Source: Achromobacter pulmonis
GTDB lineage: Bacteria > Pseudomonadota > Gammaproteobacteria > Burkholderiales > Burkholderiaceae_B
DNA: 53,150 nucleotides
NCBI RefSeq assembly: GCF_902859765.1
Contig: NZ_CADIJV010000034.1
Span: 1-53,150, forward strand
Direction: 5' to 3'
Under the pieces are notes generated by a model. The model did no database searches and was not told the origin of the DNA. It saw only the letters and a list, made by a program, of their open reading frames with translations. Positions 26,379-36,285 of this stretch are shown here, in pieces. Each line of letters starts with the position of its first letter. The stretch's first letter is position 1. Made by a program: the position numbers and the translations under genes.

Positions 26379-26942
26379 TCAAAGCACCTTCTGGAACATG
26401 GTGCGGCGCGTGTTACGGAATGACGGCCGCACACGACTGCTCCAATCGGTCGCGCGCACCGCCAGCCATGGCGGGCTGCCAAAGGTCTCGCGCGTTTCCA
26501 GGTCATAGCAGGCCAGGTAGCGCGGCCCCTGGTCGCGGCACTCGTAGCGTTGCGCGCGCACGGTGCCAGGCACCGAAGCCAGGCCCGGCAGGTGTTCCTG
26601 GTCGTACCACGCATTCAGATCGGCTTCGGCCTCGGGCAGCACGTCGGTCTCGACGATGTAGTGCCAGGGCGCATCCGAGCCGGCCGACGCGCCTGCCAGG
26701 TCCCGGGTTCGGTGCAGCACGCGTGCCTGCGCCCCCGGGAACAGCTCGGCCAGGCGCGCCTGCACTTCCGGCTGGCCGGCGGCATCGCCGTCGACATATA
26801 CGTAGGTTTCATCCTCCTCGACCGCGGCGAAGACGCGCAGCCGCACGCCATCCAGCCCCTCGGTCAGGCGTTGCGCCATGGCGGCCGCGCGCGCTGCGTC
26901 GAAACGCTCACCCAGCGACACCAGCAATACCGTCTTGTCCAT
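26379..26942 (-). CDS. EthD-like dimeric alpha/beta-barrel protein
   Basis: A 187-residue protein with two halves. The first (about residues 1-70) is less characteristic; the second, HYIVETDVLPEAEADLNAWYDQEHLPGLASVPG, matches the pattern of EthD/ferredoxin-like dimeric barrels (x-WYdxEHlP-x-l-x-vPG-x-x-x-a-x-RY). The start has AAGGAG upstream. It follows the carboxymuconolactone-decarboxylase-like gene by 12 bases, so it is co-transcribed with the catabolic cluster. A catalytic or accessory role on a small aromatic or lactone substrate is inferred from neighbours, not from motifs. Confidence 0.75.
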   Translation of the reverse strand: MDKTVLLVSLGERFDAARAAAMAQRLTEGLDGVRLRVFAAVEEDETYVYVDGDAAGQPEVQARLAELFPGAQARVLHRTRDLAGASAGSDAPWHYIVETDVLPEAEADLNAWYDQEHLPGLASVPGTVRAQRYECRDQGPRYLACYDLETRETFGSPPWLAVRATDWSSRVRPSFRNTRRTMFQKVL

Positions 26943-26954
26943 GCAAAGCTCCTT

Positions 26955-27485
26955 TCAGTGTCCCACACGCAACGCCACCAGGAAGCGCGACACCATGTTG
27001 TAGGCCGCCACCGTCGCGGTCAACTCGACCAGTTCCTGGTCGTTATAGCGCGCGCGCAGCGGCGCGAACAGGGCGTCCGGAACCTCGATGTCGCGGGTCA
27101 TGGCGTCGGTCAGGGCCAGAACATCGGCCTCGCCCGCTTCCAGCCCCGGCACGGCGTCCGGGCGCGGCCCGTCGCGCAACTGCTCGACCACCGCCTGCGG
27201 CATCCCCGCGGCCAGCGCATGCGGCACATGCGCGTCGAACTCATAAGGCGCGTTGTTCAGGGTCGCCACGCGCAGGATGATCAGCTCGCGTACCCGCGGC
27301 GACAGCGAAGTGTTCAGGCGGATCGCGGTCAGCATCGCCTCCCAGCCCTGCACCACTGCAGGACTGTTCAGCAGTACCTGGTACAACGGCGAGACGCGGC
27401 CGCGCGCGGCTGCGATGCGCGCTTCCATTTCGGCCAGGGCCGGACGCGTGCCCGGCACGACCGGCGAGACTCGGCAGTCGCTCAT
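26955..27485 (-). CDS. Carboxymuconolactone decarboxylase (CMD) family protein
   Basis: A 176-residue all-helical CMD-family protein. The core block RELIILRVATLNNAPYEFDAHVPHALAAG carries the E...H pattern of the family's decarboxylase-type members and lacks the CxxC of AhpD-type peroxidase members. The ATG at 27485 lies two bases after the stop of the receptor gene. True gamma-carboxymuconolactone decarboxylases are shorter (about 130 residues), so the N-terminal 40 residues are an extension. The neighbouring amidohydrolase resembles 2-pyrone-4,6-dicarboxylate hydrolase, which makes an aromatic-catabolism role plausible. Confidence 0.85.
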   Translation of the reverse strand: MSDCRVSPVVPGTRPALAEMEARIAAARGRVSPLYQVLLNSPAVVQGWEAMLTAIRLNTSLSPRVRELIILRVATLNNAPYEFDAHVPHALAAGMPQAVVEQLRDGPRPDAVPGLEAGEADVLALTDAMTRDIEVPDALFAPLRARYNDQELVELTATVAAYNMVSRFLVALRVGH

Positions 27486-27487
27486 GC

Positions 27488-28444
27488 TCACTCCGGGCGG
27501 ATGTTCTTGCGCTGGATCAACGCGCCCCACTTCTCGCGATCGGCGGCGATCAAGGCCGCCAGTTCCTGAGGCGAACTGGGCGCGGCCTGGGCGCCGAACT
27601 TCTCCAGCTTGGTACGCACGGCGTCATTGCCGAGCGCGGCGCGCACGGCCTGATTCAGCTTTTCCACCGTGGCGGGCGGCGTGGCGGCCGGCGCCACAAT
27701 GCCATACCAGTTGTTGGACTCGACCCCGGCGATGCCCTGCTCGGCCAGCGTCTTGACCTGCGGCAACAGGGGATGGCGCGTCGGCGCGGCAATGCCCAGC
27801 GCCTTGAGCTTGCCCCCCTGGATGTGGCCGATCAGCCCGGGCACGTCGCCGAAGAAACCGGCCACCTGATTGCCGAGCACGTCGTTGATCACAGGCGCGG
27901 CGCCCTTGTACGGCACATGCAGCACCTTGGCCTTGCTGGCATCGGCGAACATCTCCAGCGTCAGGTGCGGAATGCTGCCGATGCCCGACGAACCGATCGC
28001 CACCGACTGCGCGGCCGCTTGCGAGCGCTTGACGAAGTCCGCCGCGTCGGTCGCCGGGTTGGCCGGGTTCACCACGAATACGGTGGCATTGTTGACCACG
28101 CGCGAGACCGGCGCGAAATCACGCGCCGGATCATAAGGCAGATCCTTGTAGAGCGCCGGGCTGATGGCCACCGCGCCCACACTCGTCAGGAACAACACGG
28201 AACCGTCGGCGGGCGCCTTGGCCACGTAGGCCGCCGCGATATTGCCATTGGCGCCGGCCTTGTTCTCGACGATGACCTGCTGCTTGAGCTCTTTGCCCAG
28301 TTGATCGGCCAGTACACGCCCCACCAGATCCACCGGACCGCCGGGCGGGAAGGCGATGATCAGCCGCACCGGCCCCTCGGCATGCGCCGTGGCGCCCAGG
28401 CTGGCCAGACCCAGCAGGCCGGCGAACACGAATTTCTTGAACAT
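27488..28444 (-). CDS. Bug/TctC-family periplasmic solute receptor
   Basis: A 318-residue tripartite tricarboxylate transporter receptor of the Bug type, a family greatly expanded in Bordetella and relatives. A signal peptide (MFKKFVFAGLLGLASLGATAHA) is cleaved near residue 22. The mature start RLIIAFPPGGPVDLVGR, the VENKAGANGNIAA block and AISPALYKDLPYDPARDFAPV are diagnostic. AGGAG lies seven bases before the ATG at 28444. No membrane tctAB genes are adjacent, so it must share a transporter encoded elsewhere or act as an extracytoplasmic sensor. Ligand unknown; probably a carboxylate used by the flanking enzymes. Confidence 0.93.
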   Translation of the reverse strand: MFKKFVFAGLLGLASLGATAHAEGPVRLIIAFPPGGPVDLVGRVLADQLGKELKQQVIVENKAGANGNIAAAYVAKAPADGSVLFLTSVGAVAISPALYKDLPYDPARDFAPVSRVVNNATVFVVNPANPATDAADFVKRSQAAAQSVAIGSSGIGSIPHLTLEMFADASKAKVLHVPYKGAAPVINDVLGNQVAGFFGDVPGLIGHIQGGKLKALGIAAPTRHPLLPQVKTLAEQGIAGVESNNWYGIVAPAATPPATVEKLNQAVRAALGNDAVRTKLEKFGAQAAPSSPQELAALIAADREKWGALIQRKNIRPE

Positions 28445-28502
28445 GAATTGTCTCCTCGGGATATATCGTCTTGTTCACGCCCGTCGCCGGGCGTTGGCGC
28501 GG

Positions 28503-29396
28503 CTACGGAAAGCCATAGAGGCGCGCCGGGTTGTCCACCAGCACTTGCCGGCGCGTCTCGGCATCCGGGCAGGCCAGGAAAAAAGCATCGGCCAGCTCGC
28601 CATCGTCGGGCATATCGCCCGCCACGTTCGGATGCGGCCAATCGGTGCCCCACAGCGTGCGCTCGGGCAGCGCCTCCACCAGCGCGCGCACGAACGGAAT
28701 GCCCTCGGCAAAGGGGCGCTTGCCGGAAGCGATGCGGTCGATGCCCGAGACCTTGACCCAGGCGCGCGGCTCGCGCGCCAGGTCCAGCAATGCCCGGAAC
28801 GCGGGCGTGTCCATACCATCGGCGGTCCGCACACGGCCCATATGGTCGATCACGAACGGCACCGGCAGCGCGCGCAGGCGCGGCAGCAGCCCAGGCAGCA
28901 TGGCGCCGTCCAGGTGCAGGCAGATGTGCCAGCCCAGCGGCGCGATCAGGCCGACGACGTGGTCGAACACCGCCGGATCGGGCGCGCCCCCCAGGTGCGG
29001 CACGAAATTGAAGCGCGCGCCGCGCACCCCGCCCTCATGCAACTGGCGCACCCGAGCCGCCGTGGCATCCGCGCCCAGCAGCGCCACGCCGCGATAGCGG
29101 CCCTGGCTCTGCGCCAATGCGTCGAGCAGGGCGGCATGATCGCTGCCGTGGCAATTGGCCTGCACCACCACCGCACGCTGCACACCCAGGTGCGCATGCA
29201 GCGCCGCCATCTTCGCGTATGGCGCATCCGGCGGCGTGTAGGAACGTCCCTCGGCATAGGGAAACAGCTCGGCCGGGCCGAACACATGGCAGTGCGCATC
29301 GCAGGCCCCGGCCGGCAGCGCGTGGCGGGGGCGGGAAGGCATGGCAAGCGGAGGACGGCAATCGGACACGGCGGGATCCAGCAGGAAAAACGCCAT
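28503..29396 (-). CDS. TIM-barrel amidohydrolase similar to 2-pyrone-4,6-dicarboxylate hydrolase (LigI-like)
   Basis: A 297-residue metal-dependent hydrolase. The pattern of LigI-type lactonases is followed closely: DAHCHVFGP near the N-terminus, VVVQANCHGSDHAALLDAL, GVRGARFNFVPHLGG, PFVIDHMGR, and the C-terminal GTDWPHPN with the catalytic aspartate. LigI opens the pyrone ring of 2-pyrone-4,6-dicarboxylate in lignin-derived aromatic breakdown. The start is uncertain: ATG 29396 is shown and ATG 29342 (MPSRPRHAL) is equally plausible; neither has a strong ribosome site. It is divergent from the LysR gene, which probably controls it. Substrate may differ from the LigI pyrone. Confidence 0.85.
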   Translation of the reverse strand: MAFFLLDPAVSDCRPPLAMPSRPRHALPAGACDAHCHVFGPAELFPYAEGRSYTPPDAPYAKMAALHAHLGVQRAVVVQANCHGSDHAALLDALAQSQGRYRGVALLGADATAARVRQLHEGGVRGARFNFVPHLGGAPDPAVFDHVVGLIAPLGWHICLHLDGAMLPGLLPRLRALPVPFVIDHMGRVRTADGMDTPAFRALLDLAREPRAWVKVSGIDRIASGKRPFAEGIPFVRALVEALPERTLWGTDWPHPNVAGDMPDDGELADAFFLACPDAETRRQVLVDNPARLYGFP

Positions 29397-29425
29397 GCTC
29401 GCGGATTGCAGTCTGCTTAACAATG

Positions 29426-29449
29426 CTATATCTTTGATTTCAGATATAG
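29426..29449. promoter_or_regulatory. LysR-type operator between amidohydrolase and lysR
   Basis: CTATATC (29426-29432) and GATATAG (29443-29449) form a perfect 7-bp inverted repeat with a 10-base spacer, containing the ATC-N9-GAT / T-N11-A pattern of LysR-regulator boxes. It lies 22 bases upstream of the lysR start and 29 bases upstream of the amidohydrolase start, in an AT-rich patch. Confidence 0.75.
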
Positions 29450-29471
29450 AAAATATAAATACCTAATTTCC

Positions 29472-30389
29472 ATGGATCTGAAGCAGATCGAGTATTTCGT
29501 GCGTGTGGCCGAGCGACGCAGCTTCTCTCGCGCCGCCGAAATGCTGGACGTGGCCCAGCCGACCCTGAGCCGCCAGGTGCGCCTGCTGGAACTGGAACTG
29601 GGCCAACATCTGCTCTACCGCAATGGCCGTGGCGCCGAGCCGACCGAGGCCGGCCTGCGCTTCCTGGAACATGCCCGCGCCCTGCTGGCCCTGGCCGACC
29701 GCGCCAAGCAGGATTTGCAGAGCCTGCGCGAAACGCCCACCGGCAAGGTCGTGGTCGGCCTGCCGCCACGCATCGCACGGGCTCTCACCCCGCCACTGGT
29801 GCAGGCATTCCGCCGCCGCTTTCCCGACGCCTCGATCGCCGTGGCCGAAGGCCTGAGCGCACAAATGCGCGAATGGTTGCTGGCCGGCCGGGTCGATCTG
29901 GCCCTGTTGTACGACCCGGCGCCATCGCCGCAGTTGGGCTACGAATCGCTGTTCCGGGAAAACCTGGTGTTGGTGGCCGCCCCCGATCACCAGCCGCCCC
30001 TACCCGCGCGCATCGCCGTGGCCGGCCTGGGCGCCTATCCGCTGGTGCTGCCCAGCCTGCCGAATGCCATCCGCACCCTGGTCGAGAGCGTCTGCCGCGC
30101 CCAGGGCGTGCGCCTGCAGGTCGCGGCCGAGGTCGACGCGGTGCAGACCATTGTCGAACTGGCGGCGCAGGGCGATGCCTACGCCATCCTGCCGCGCTCG
30201 GCCGCGCGCGGCCCGGCGGCAGAACATGTGCTGTCGCTCAGCGAAATCGTATCGCCCAGCATCACCAACAATCTGGTGCTGGCCAGCGCCCGCCACCGCC
30301 CCGCCACCCGGCTGGCCACGGCCACAGGCGAACTGATCCGTCAGTTGAACCTGGCGGCGTTGTTCGAGCCTATCCGGCAAAAGAGTTAA
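29472..30389 (+). CDS. LysR-family transcriptional regulator
   Basis: A 305-residue regulator. The helix-turn-helix spans about residues 18-40 (SFSRAAEMLDVAQPTLSRQV), followed by the linker helix and an effector-binding domain from about residue 90. It is of the Nac/CynR-like type (MDLKQIEYFVRVAE start). It is divergent from the amidohydrolase gene across an excellent LysR box, so it most likely autoregulates and activates the catabolic cluster in response to a substrate or intermediate. It is immediately upstream of argG, but any control of argG is doubtful. Confidence 0.93.
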   Translation: MDLKQIEYFVRVAERRSFSRAAEMLDVAQPTLSRQVRLLELELGQHLLYRNGRGAEPTEAGLRFLEHARALLALADRAKQDLQSLRETPTGKVVVGLPPRIARALTPPLVQAFRRRFPDASIAVAEGLSAQMREWLLAGRVDLALLYDPAPSPQLGYESLFRENLVLVAAPDHQPPLPARIAVAGLGAYPLVLPSLPNAIRTLVESVCRAQGVRLQVAAEVDAVQTIVELAAQGDAYAILPRSAARGPAAEHVLSLSEIVSPSITNNLVLASARHRPATRLATATGELIRQLNLAALFEPIRQKS

Positions 30390-31799
<1,410 letters not shown>

Positions 31800-31816
31800 T
31801 TCTTCCCGCCCAACGA

Positions 31817-31848
31817 AAAGCCCCTCGGCAACACCGAGGGGCTTTTTA
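31817..31848. terminator. Bidirectional terminator after argG
   Basis: AAAAGCCCCTCGG (31817-31829) pairs with CCGAGGGGCTTTT around a 5-base loop. It serves argG on the plus strand and probably kup on the minus strand. Confidence 0.88.
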
Positions 31849-31937
31849 TTGCGCAAACACCGACAATGCCGCGCCCGTCAGTCAGGCACGCCGGGCGTCT
31901 CAGGAACCCGGCTCGTCCCAGACCCAAAAAAACAGGC

Positions 31938-33866
31938 CTACAACTCCACCTGCATCCCCATCTCCACCACGCGATTGGCCGGAATCTTGAAGAACTTGGT
32001 GCTGCGCGTCGAATTGCGCGCCATGAACGAAAACACCGCCCGCCGCCAGCGCAACAATGCCGGCTTCTTCGCCGCCACCACCGTCTGCCGCGACAGGAAG
32101 TAGGACGTGCGCATCGGCTCCAGATCCAGCTCCGGATAGGCTTCGGCCACCTGCCGCAATGCCTCCGGCACGTCCGGATCTTCCTTGAAGCCGTAGTTGA
32201 TCGTCGCCGCCCAGCTCGACGCGCTCATCTTCTGCACCGAAAATCGCTCGTCCTCCGACACGTACGGCACGTCCGCCACCCGGATCGTCAGGAACAGCAC
32301 ATGGTCATGCAGCACCTTGTTGTGCTTCAGGTTGTGCAGCAGCGCCGGTGGCACATTGCCCGAATTCATCGTCATGAAAATCGCCGTGCCCGGCACCCTC
32401 GACGGCGGATAGGCCTCGAGTTGCTCCATGAACTCCTTGAGCGGCTGCCGGTCGCGCTGCTGCATGTCAGACAGCAGCCGACGGCCGCGCCGCCAGGTCA
32501 TCATCAGCGTGAACACCACGATCGCCACCACCAGCGGCAGCCAGCCGCCCTCGTGGATCTTGAATACATTGGCCGAAAACAGCAGCACATCGAACATCAA
32601 CAGCAGGCCCAGCACCGCAAACCAGAGCAGGCGCTTGACACCGGTGCTGCCGCGCGGCAGCACCGCGAAGGCCAGCACCGAAGTCGTCAGCATGGTGCCG
32701 GTCACCGCGAACCCATAGGCCGCGGCGAGATTGTCCGAATTGCGGAACAACAGCACCAGCACCAGCACCGCGCACAACAGCAACGCGTTGACCTGGGGCA
32801 GGTAGATCTGGCCCTTCTCCACCGCCGACGTGTGCAGGATCTGCATGCGCGGCCAGAAGCCCAGTTGCACCGCTTGGCGCGTCACCGAGTAGGCGCCCGA
32901 GATCACAGCCTGCGAAGCCACGATAGTAGCCACGGTCGCCAGCGCCACCAGCGGCGCCAGGGCCCAGTCCGGCGCCATCATGAAGAACGGATTGCGGATA
33001 GCGGCCGGATCGCGCAGCAACAGCGCGCCCTGGCCGAAGTAACACAGCGTCAGCGCCGGCAGCACCATGCTGAACCAGGCGCTGCGGATCGCCGGGCGGC
33101 CGAAATGGCCCATGTCGGCATACAACGCCTCGGCGCCGGTCAACGCCAACACCACCGCGCCCAGCAGCACGAAACTGATCCAGGGAAACTCGACGATGAA
33201 ACGCAGCCCCCACATCGGATTGAGCGCGGCCAGCACCTCGGGCGTCTGCCACACTTGCCAGGCGCCCAGCGCCGCCAGCGTGCCGAACCACAACAGCATC
33301 ACCGGCCCGAACAGCTTGCCCATGGCCCCCGTGCCGTGCGACTGGATCGCGAACAGCGCCACCAACACCACCAGCGCCAGCGGCACCACCCAGGGATCCA
33401 GAGTATGCGAAACAATGCCGATGCCTTCCAGCGCCGACAACACTGAAATCGCCGGCGTGATCATGCTGTCGCCGTAGAACAGCGCCGCGCCGAATATGCC
33501 CAGCACGATCAGGATCCAGCGCAACTTGCCCTCGCGGCTGCGCACCGCCAGCTCCAGCAGCGCCAGCGTGCCGCCTTCGCCACGGTTGTCGGCGCGCAGG
33601 ACCAGCGTCACATACTTGAACGACACCACCAGCATCAGCATCCAGAACAGGATGGACAGCACGCCCAGCAAGTGGGCCGGCTCCAGGTCGGTGTGCACGC
33701 TCAGCCCCGTCAGGCAGGCCCGCAGCGTGTAAAGGGGACTGGTGCCGATATCACCGTACACCACCCCGAGCGCCCCCAGGATGAGTGCCGCGCGCGACGA
33801 CGGTGCATGACCGGCGTGCGCCTGGCCGTTGGACGAGGAAGGAGCACTGACCGGGCCCTGGCTCAT
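31938..33866 (-). CDS. kup: Low-affinity potassium uptake protein Kup
   Basis: A proton-coupled K+ importer of 642 residues with about twelve membrane helices and a cytoplasmic C-terminal domain. The Kup signatures GALGVVYGDIGTSPLYTL, ADNRGEGGTLALLELA and FYGDSMITPAISVLSA are present, as is the ALTGAEALYADMGHFG segment. The ATG at 33866 overlaps the stop of the upstream histidine kinase as ATGA and has no Shine-Dalgarno of its own, implying translational coupling to the kinase. Length is normal for the family (about 620-650). Its place at the end of a two-component operon suggests potassium or ionic-strength responsive control. Confidence 0.95.
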   Translation of the reverse strand: MSQGPVSAPSSSNGQAHAGHAPSSRAALILGALGVVYGDIGTSPLYTLRACLTGLSVHTDLEPAHLLGVLSILFWMLMLVVSFKYVTLVLRADNRGEGGTLALLELAVRSREGKLRWILIVLGIFGAALFYGDSMITPAISVLSALEGIGIVSHTLDPWVVPLALVVLVALFAIQSHGTGAMGKLFGPVMLLWFGTLAALGAWQVWQTPEVLAALNPMWGLRFIVEFPWISFVLLGAVVLALTGAEALYADMGHFGRPAIRSAWFSMVLPALTLCYFGQGALLLRDPAAIRNPFFMMAPDWALAPLVALATVATIVASQAVISGAYSVTRQAVQLGFWPRMQILHTSAVEKGQIYLPQVNALLLCAVLVLVLLFRNSDNLAAAYGFAVTGTMLTTSVLAFAVLPRGSTGVKRLLWFAVLGLLLMFDVLLFSANVFKIHEGGWLPLVVAIVVFTLMMTWRRGRRLLSDMQQRDRQPLKEFMEQLEAYPPSRVPGTAIFMTMNSGNVPPALLHNLKHNKVLHDHVLFLTIRVADVPYVSEDERFSVQKMSASSWAATINYGFKEDPDVPEALRQVAEAYPELDLEPMRTSYFLSRQTVVAAKKPALLRWRRAVFSFMARNSTRSTKFFKIPANRVVEMGMQVEL

Positions 33867-34978
33867 GATGTAGGTTCTTGCCGTGTGAGTTGAGCCCCCT
33901 TGCGAGGACCGGGAAACACGACCGACAGTCGTGTTCCGGAAAAATCGGGCCGGCTGGTGAGCTTCCACCAGGCGCCGTGCGCATGCGCGATCTCGCGCAC
34001 GATGGCAAGGCCCAGGCCCGAGCCACCGGCGCTGGCCGATGGCGAACGATAGAACGCCTCGAAGACGCGATCGCGCTCTTCGGGTGGAATGCCGGGGCCG
34101 TCATCCTCGACCGTCAGCGACGGTGGATTGGCGCCGACGATCAAGGTGATCTTGCCGGTGGCGTTGCCGTAGCGCAGCGCGTTGTCGATCAGGTTGCCCA
34201 GCAATTCGGCCAGCAGCAAGGGATCGGCGTCGATCCAGATCGGCGCATCGGGCGCGACCAGATCCAGCTCATAGCGCGCCTCGCGCACCCGCGGAAACCA
34301 TTCGGCGCCATGCGCCCGCACCCATTCGCACAGATCGATACGCACGAAGCTGTCCTGCGGCCGGGCATTGGGATCGGCGCGCGCCAGCACCAGCAATTGC
34401 TGGCCCAGCCGGATCATGCGGTCACTGACCGCCTTGATACGCTCGGCACGCGCCCGCACATCGTCGGGCAAGGGGCGCGCCAGCATCAATTCGGATTCCA
34501 GCCGCAGGCCCGACAGCGGGGTGCGCAGCTGGTGGGCGGCATGCCCGATGAAACGGCGCTGCGCCGCCAGCGAGGCATCGAGCCGCAGCAGCAGATCGTT
34601 GGTGTGGGTAACCAACGGCTCGATCTCGACGGGCACGCCAGCCACCTCCAGCGGCTGCATGTCGTCGATGGAACGCTGGCGGATCTCCTCGGACAGGTGA
34701 TTGACCGAGCGCAGGCCGGAGCGCACGCCCTGCATCACGACCCAGGTGAACAGGCCGATCAGCATTACCTGCCCCACCACCATCAGCCAGAAGAAGTCTT
34801 CCAGCATCCAGAGCGACATGTCGATCTTATGGGTGATGACCCAGGTGGCCGCCAGGTCCAGCAGCACCAACAACAGGATCGGCGGCATCAGGCGGATGAC
34901 CAAATGCCGCGCGAGCGAGCGGGACGGAAGCACTGGGCGGGGGGCGGCGGAAGCGGAAGGCGTGCGATCTGGCGTCAT
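33863..34978 (-). CDS. Sensor histidine kinase with minimal periplasmic loop
   Basis: A 371-residue membrane kinase. Two helices at about residues 28-48 and 62-83 are separated by only about 13 residues, so there is no periplasmic sensing domain. A HAMP-like linker leads to the phosphoacceptor H149 in GHAAHQLRTPLSGLRLE (TctE/QseC-like H-box). The ATPase domain has LLGNLIDNALRYG (N-box), VEDDGPGIPPEE (G1), and GGSGLGLAIVREI (G2). The likely partner is the regulator encoded 90 bases upstream. It ends in an ATGA overlap with kup. The signal is unknown; the architecture is that of intramembrane-sensing kinases. Confidence 0.92.
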   Translation of the reverse strand: MTPDRTPSASAAPRPVLPSRSLARHLVIRLMPPILLLVLLDLAATWVITHKIDMSLWMLEDFFWLMVVGQVMLIGLFTWVVMQGVRSGLRSVNHLSEEIRQRSIDDMQPLEVAGVPVEIEPLVTHTNDLLLRLDASLAAQRRFIGHAAHQLRTPLSGLRLESELMLARPLPDDVRARAERIKAVSDRMIRLGQQLLVLARADPNARPQDSFVRIDLCEWVRAHGAEWFPRVREARYELDLVAPDAPIWIDADPLLLAELLGNLIDNALRYGNATGKITLIVGANPPSLTVEDDGPGIPPEERDRVFEAFYRSPSASAGGSGLGLAIVREIAHAHGAWWKLTSRPDFSGTRLSVVFPGPRKGAQLTRQEPTS

Positions 34979-35068
34979 GACGCGGAGTCCTCGCTCAGGA
35001 GGACGTGCAGGGGAGACCGCCGCGGGCCGGCCAGGCTAGCCGGCATCCAGCGGCCGGGCGGGCGGCCG

Positions 35069-35740
35069 TCAGGCCGTTTCCACATCCAGCATGTAGCCGA
35101 AGCCACGCACCGTCTGGATGCTGGCGCCCGTGCCTTCCAGGCGCTTGCGCAGGCGGTATACGTAGACTTCCACGGCGTTCTCGCTGAAATCGGCATCCCA
35201 GGCCGACAGCGAATTGACGATCTGGCGCTTGGTGACCACGCGACCGACACGTGCCATCAGCATTTCCAGCACGGACAACTCGCGCACCGACAGTGACAGG
35301 CGCTGGCCGTTGGCCCGGACTTCACGGCCAACGGTGTCGAACACCAGAGGGCCGACTTCAATCAGCGGCTGCGCCTGCCCTGCCCGACGGCGGCCGAAAG
35401 CGCGCACGCGGGCGGCCAACTCGGGCAGTTCGAAAGGCTTGGTGACATAGTCGTCGGCGCCGGCGTCCAGCCCGGCAACACGGTCTTCGATGCCGTCGCG
35501 GGCCGTCAGAATCAGGACCGGAACCTGGCTGCCGTCCTGGCGCAGCTGACGCAGCACGTCCAGGCCGCTCATGCCGGGCAGATTGAGGTCGAGCAGCATC
35601 AGGTCATAGGGCTGGCCGGCAAGCGCGCCCAGGACGCGGTCGCCATCGGTCAGCCAGTCGACCGCATAACCCTGGTCGGCCAGAAATTCCTGGAGCGCAT
35701 GGCCCAGGGTGGTGTCGTCTTCGATTACCAGAACTCGCAT
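35069..35740 (-). CDS. OmpR/PhoB-family response regulator
   Basis: A 223-residue two-domain regulator. The receiver (about 1-115) has acidic D8/D9, the phosphoacceptor D51 in LLDLNLPGMSG, and the conserved lysine in YVTKPFELPEL. The winged-helix DNA-binding domain (about 130-223) ends with ENAVEVYVYRLRKRL and TVRGFGYML, typical of the QseB/TctD group. It is the first gene of a regulator-kinase-kup operon; 90 bases separate it from the kinase. A terminator for the upstream exb operon lies just before its start. Confidence 0.94.
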   Translation of the reverse strand: MRVLVIEDDTTLGHALQEFLADQGYAVDWLTDGDRVLGALAGQPYDLMLLDLNLPGMSGLDVLRQLRQDGSQVPVLILTARDGIEDRVAGLDAGADDYVTKPFELPELAARVRAFGRRRAGQAQPLIEVGPLVFDTVGREVRANGQRLSLSVRELSVLEMLMARVGRVVTKRQIVNSLSAWDADFSENAVEVYVYRLRKRLEGTGASIQTVRGFGYMLDVETA

Positions 35741-35764
35741 GCCGCGATTCTAGCGCGATCCCGG

Positions 35765-35793
35765 AAAAAACGGGGCGCGAAATGCGCCCCGTT
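35765..35793 (-). terminator. Terminator of the tonB-exbB-exbD operon
   Basis: CGGGGCGC and GCGCCCCG (35771-35778 and 35784-35791) pair around a 5-base loop, followed on the minus strand by six T residues. It sits 12 bases after the exbD stop. Confidence 0.85.
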
Positions 35794-35805
35794 GTTGGGA
35801 ATCGT

Positions 35806-36284
<479 letters not shown>

Positions 36285-36285
<1 letters not shown>

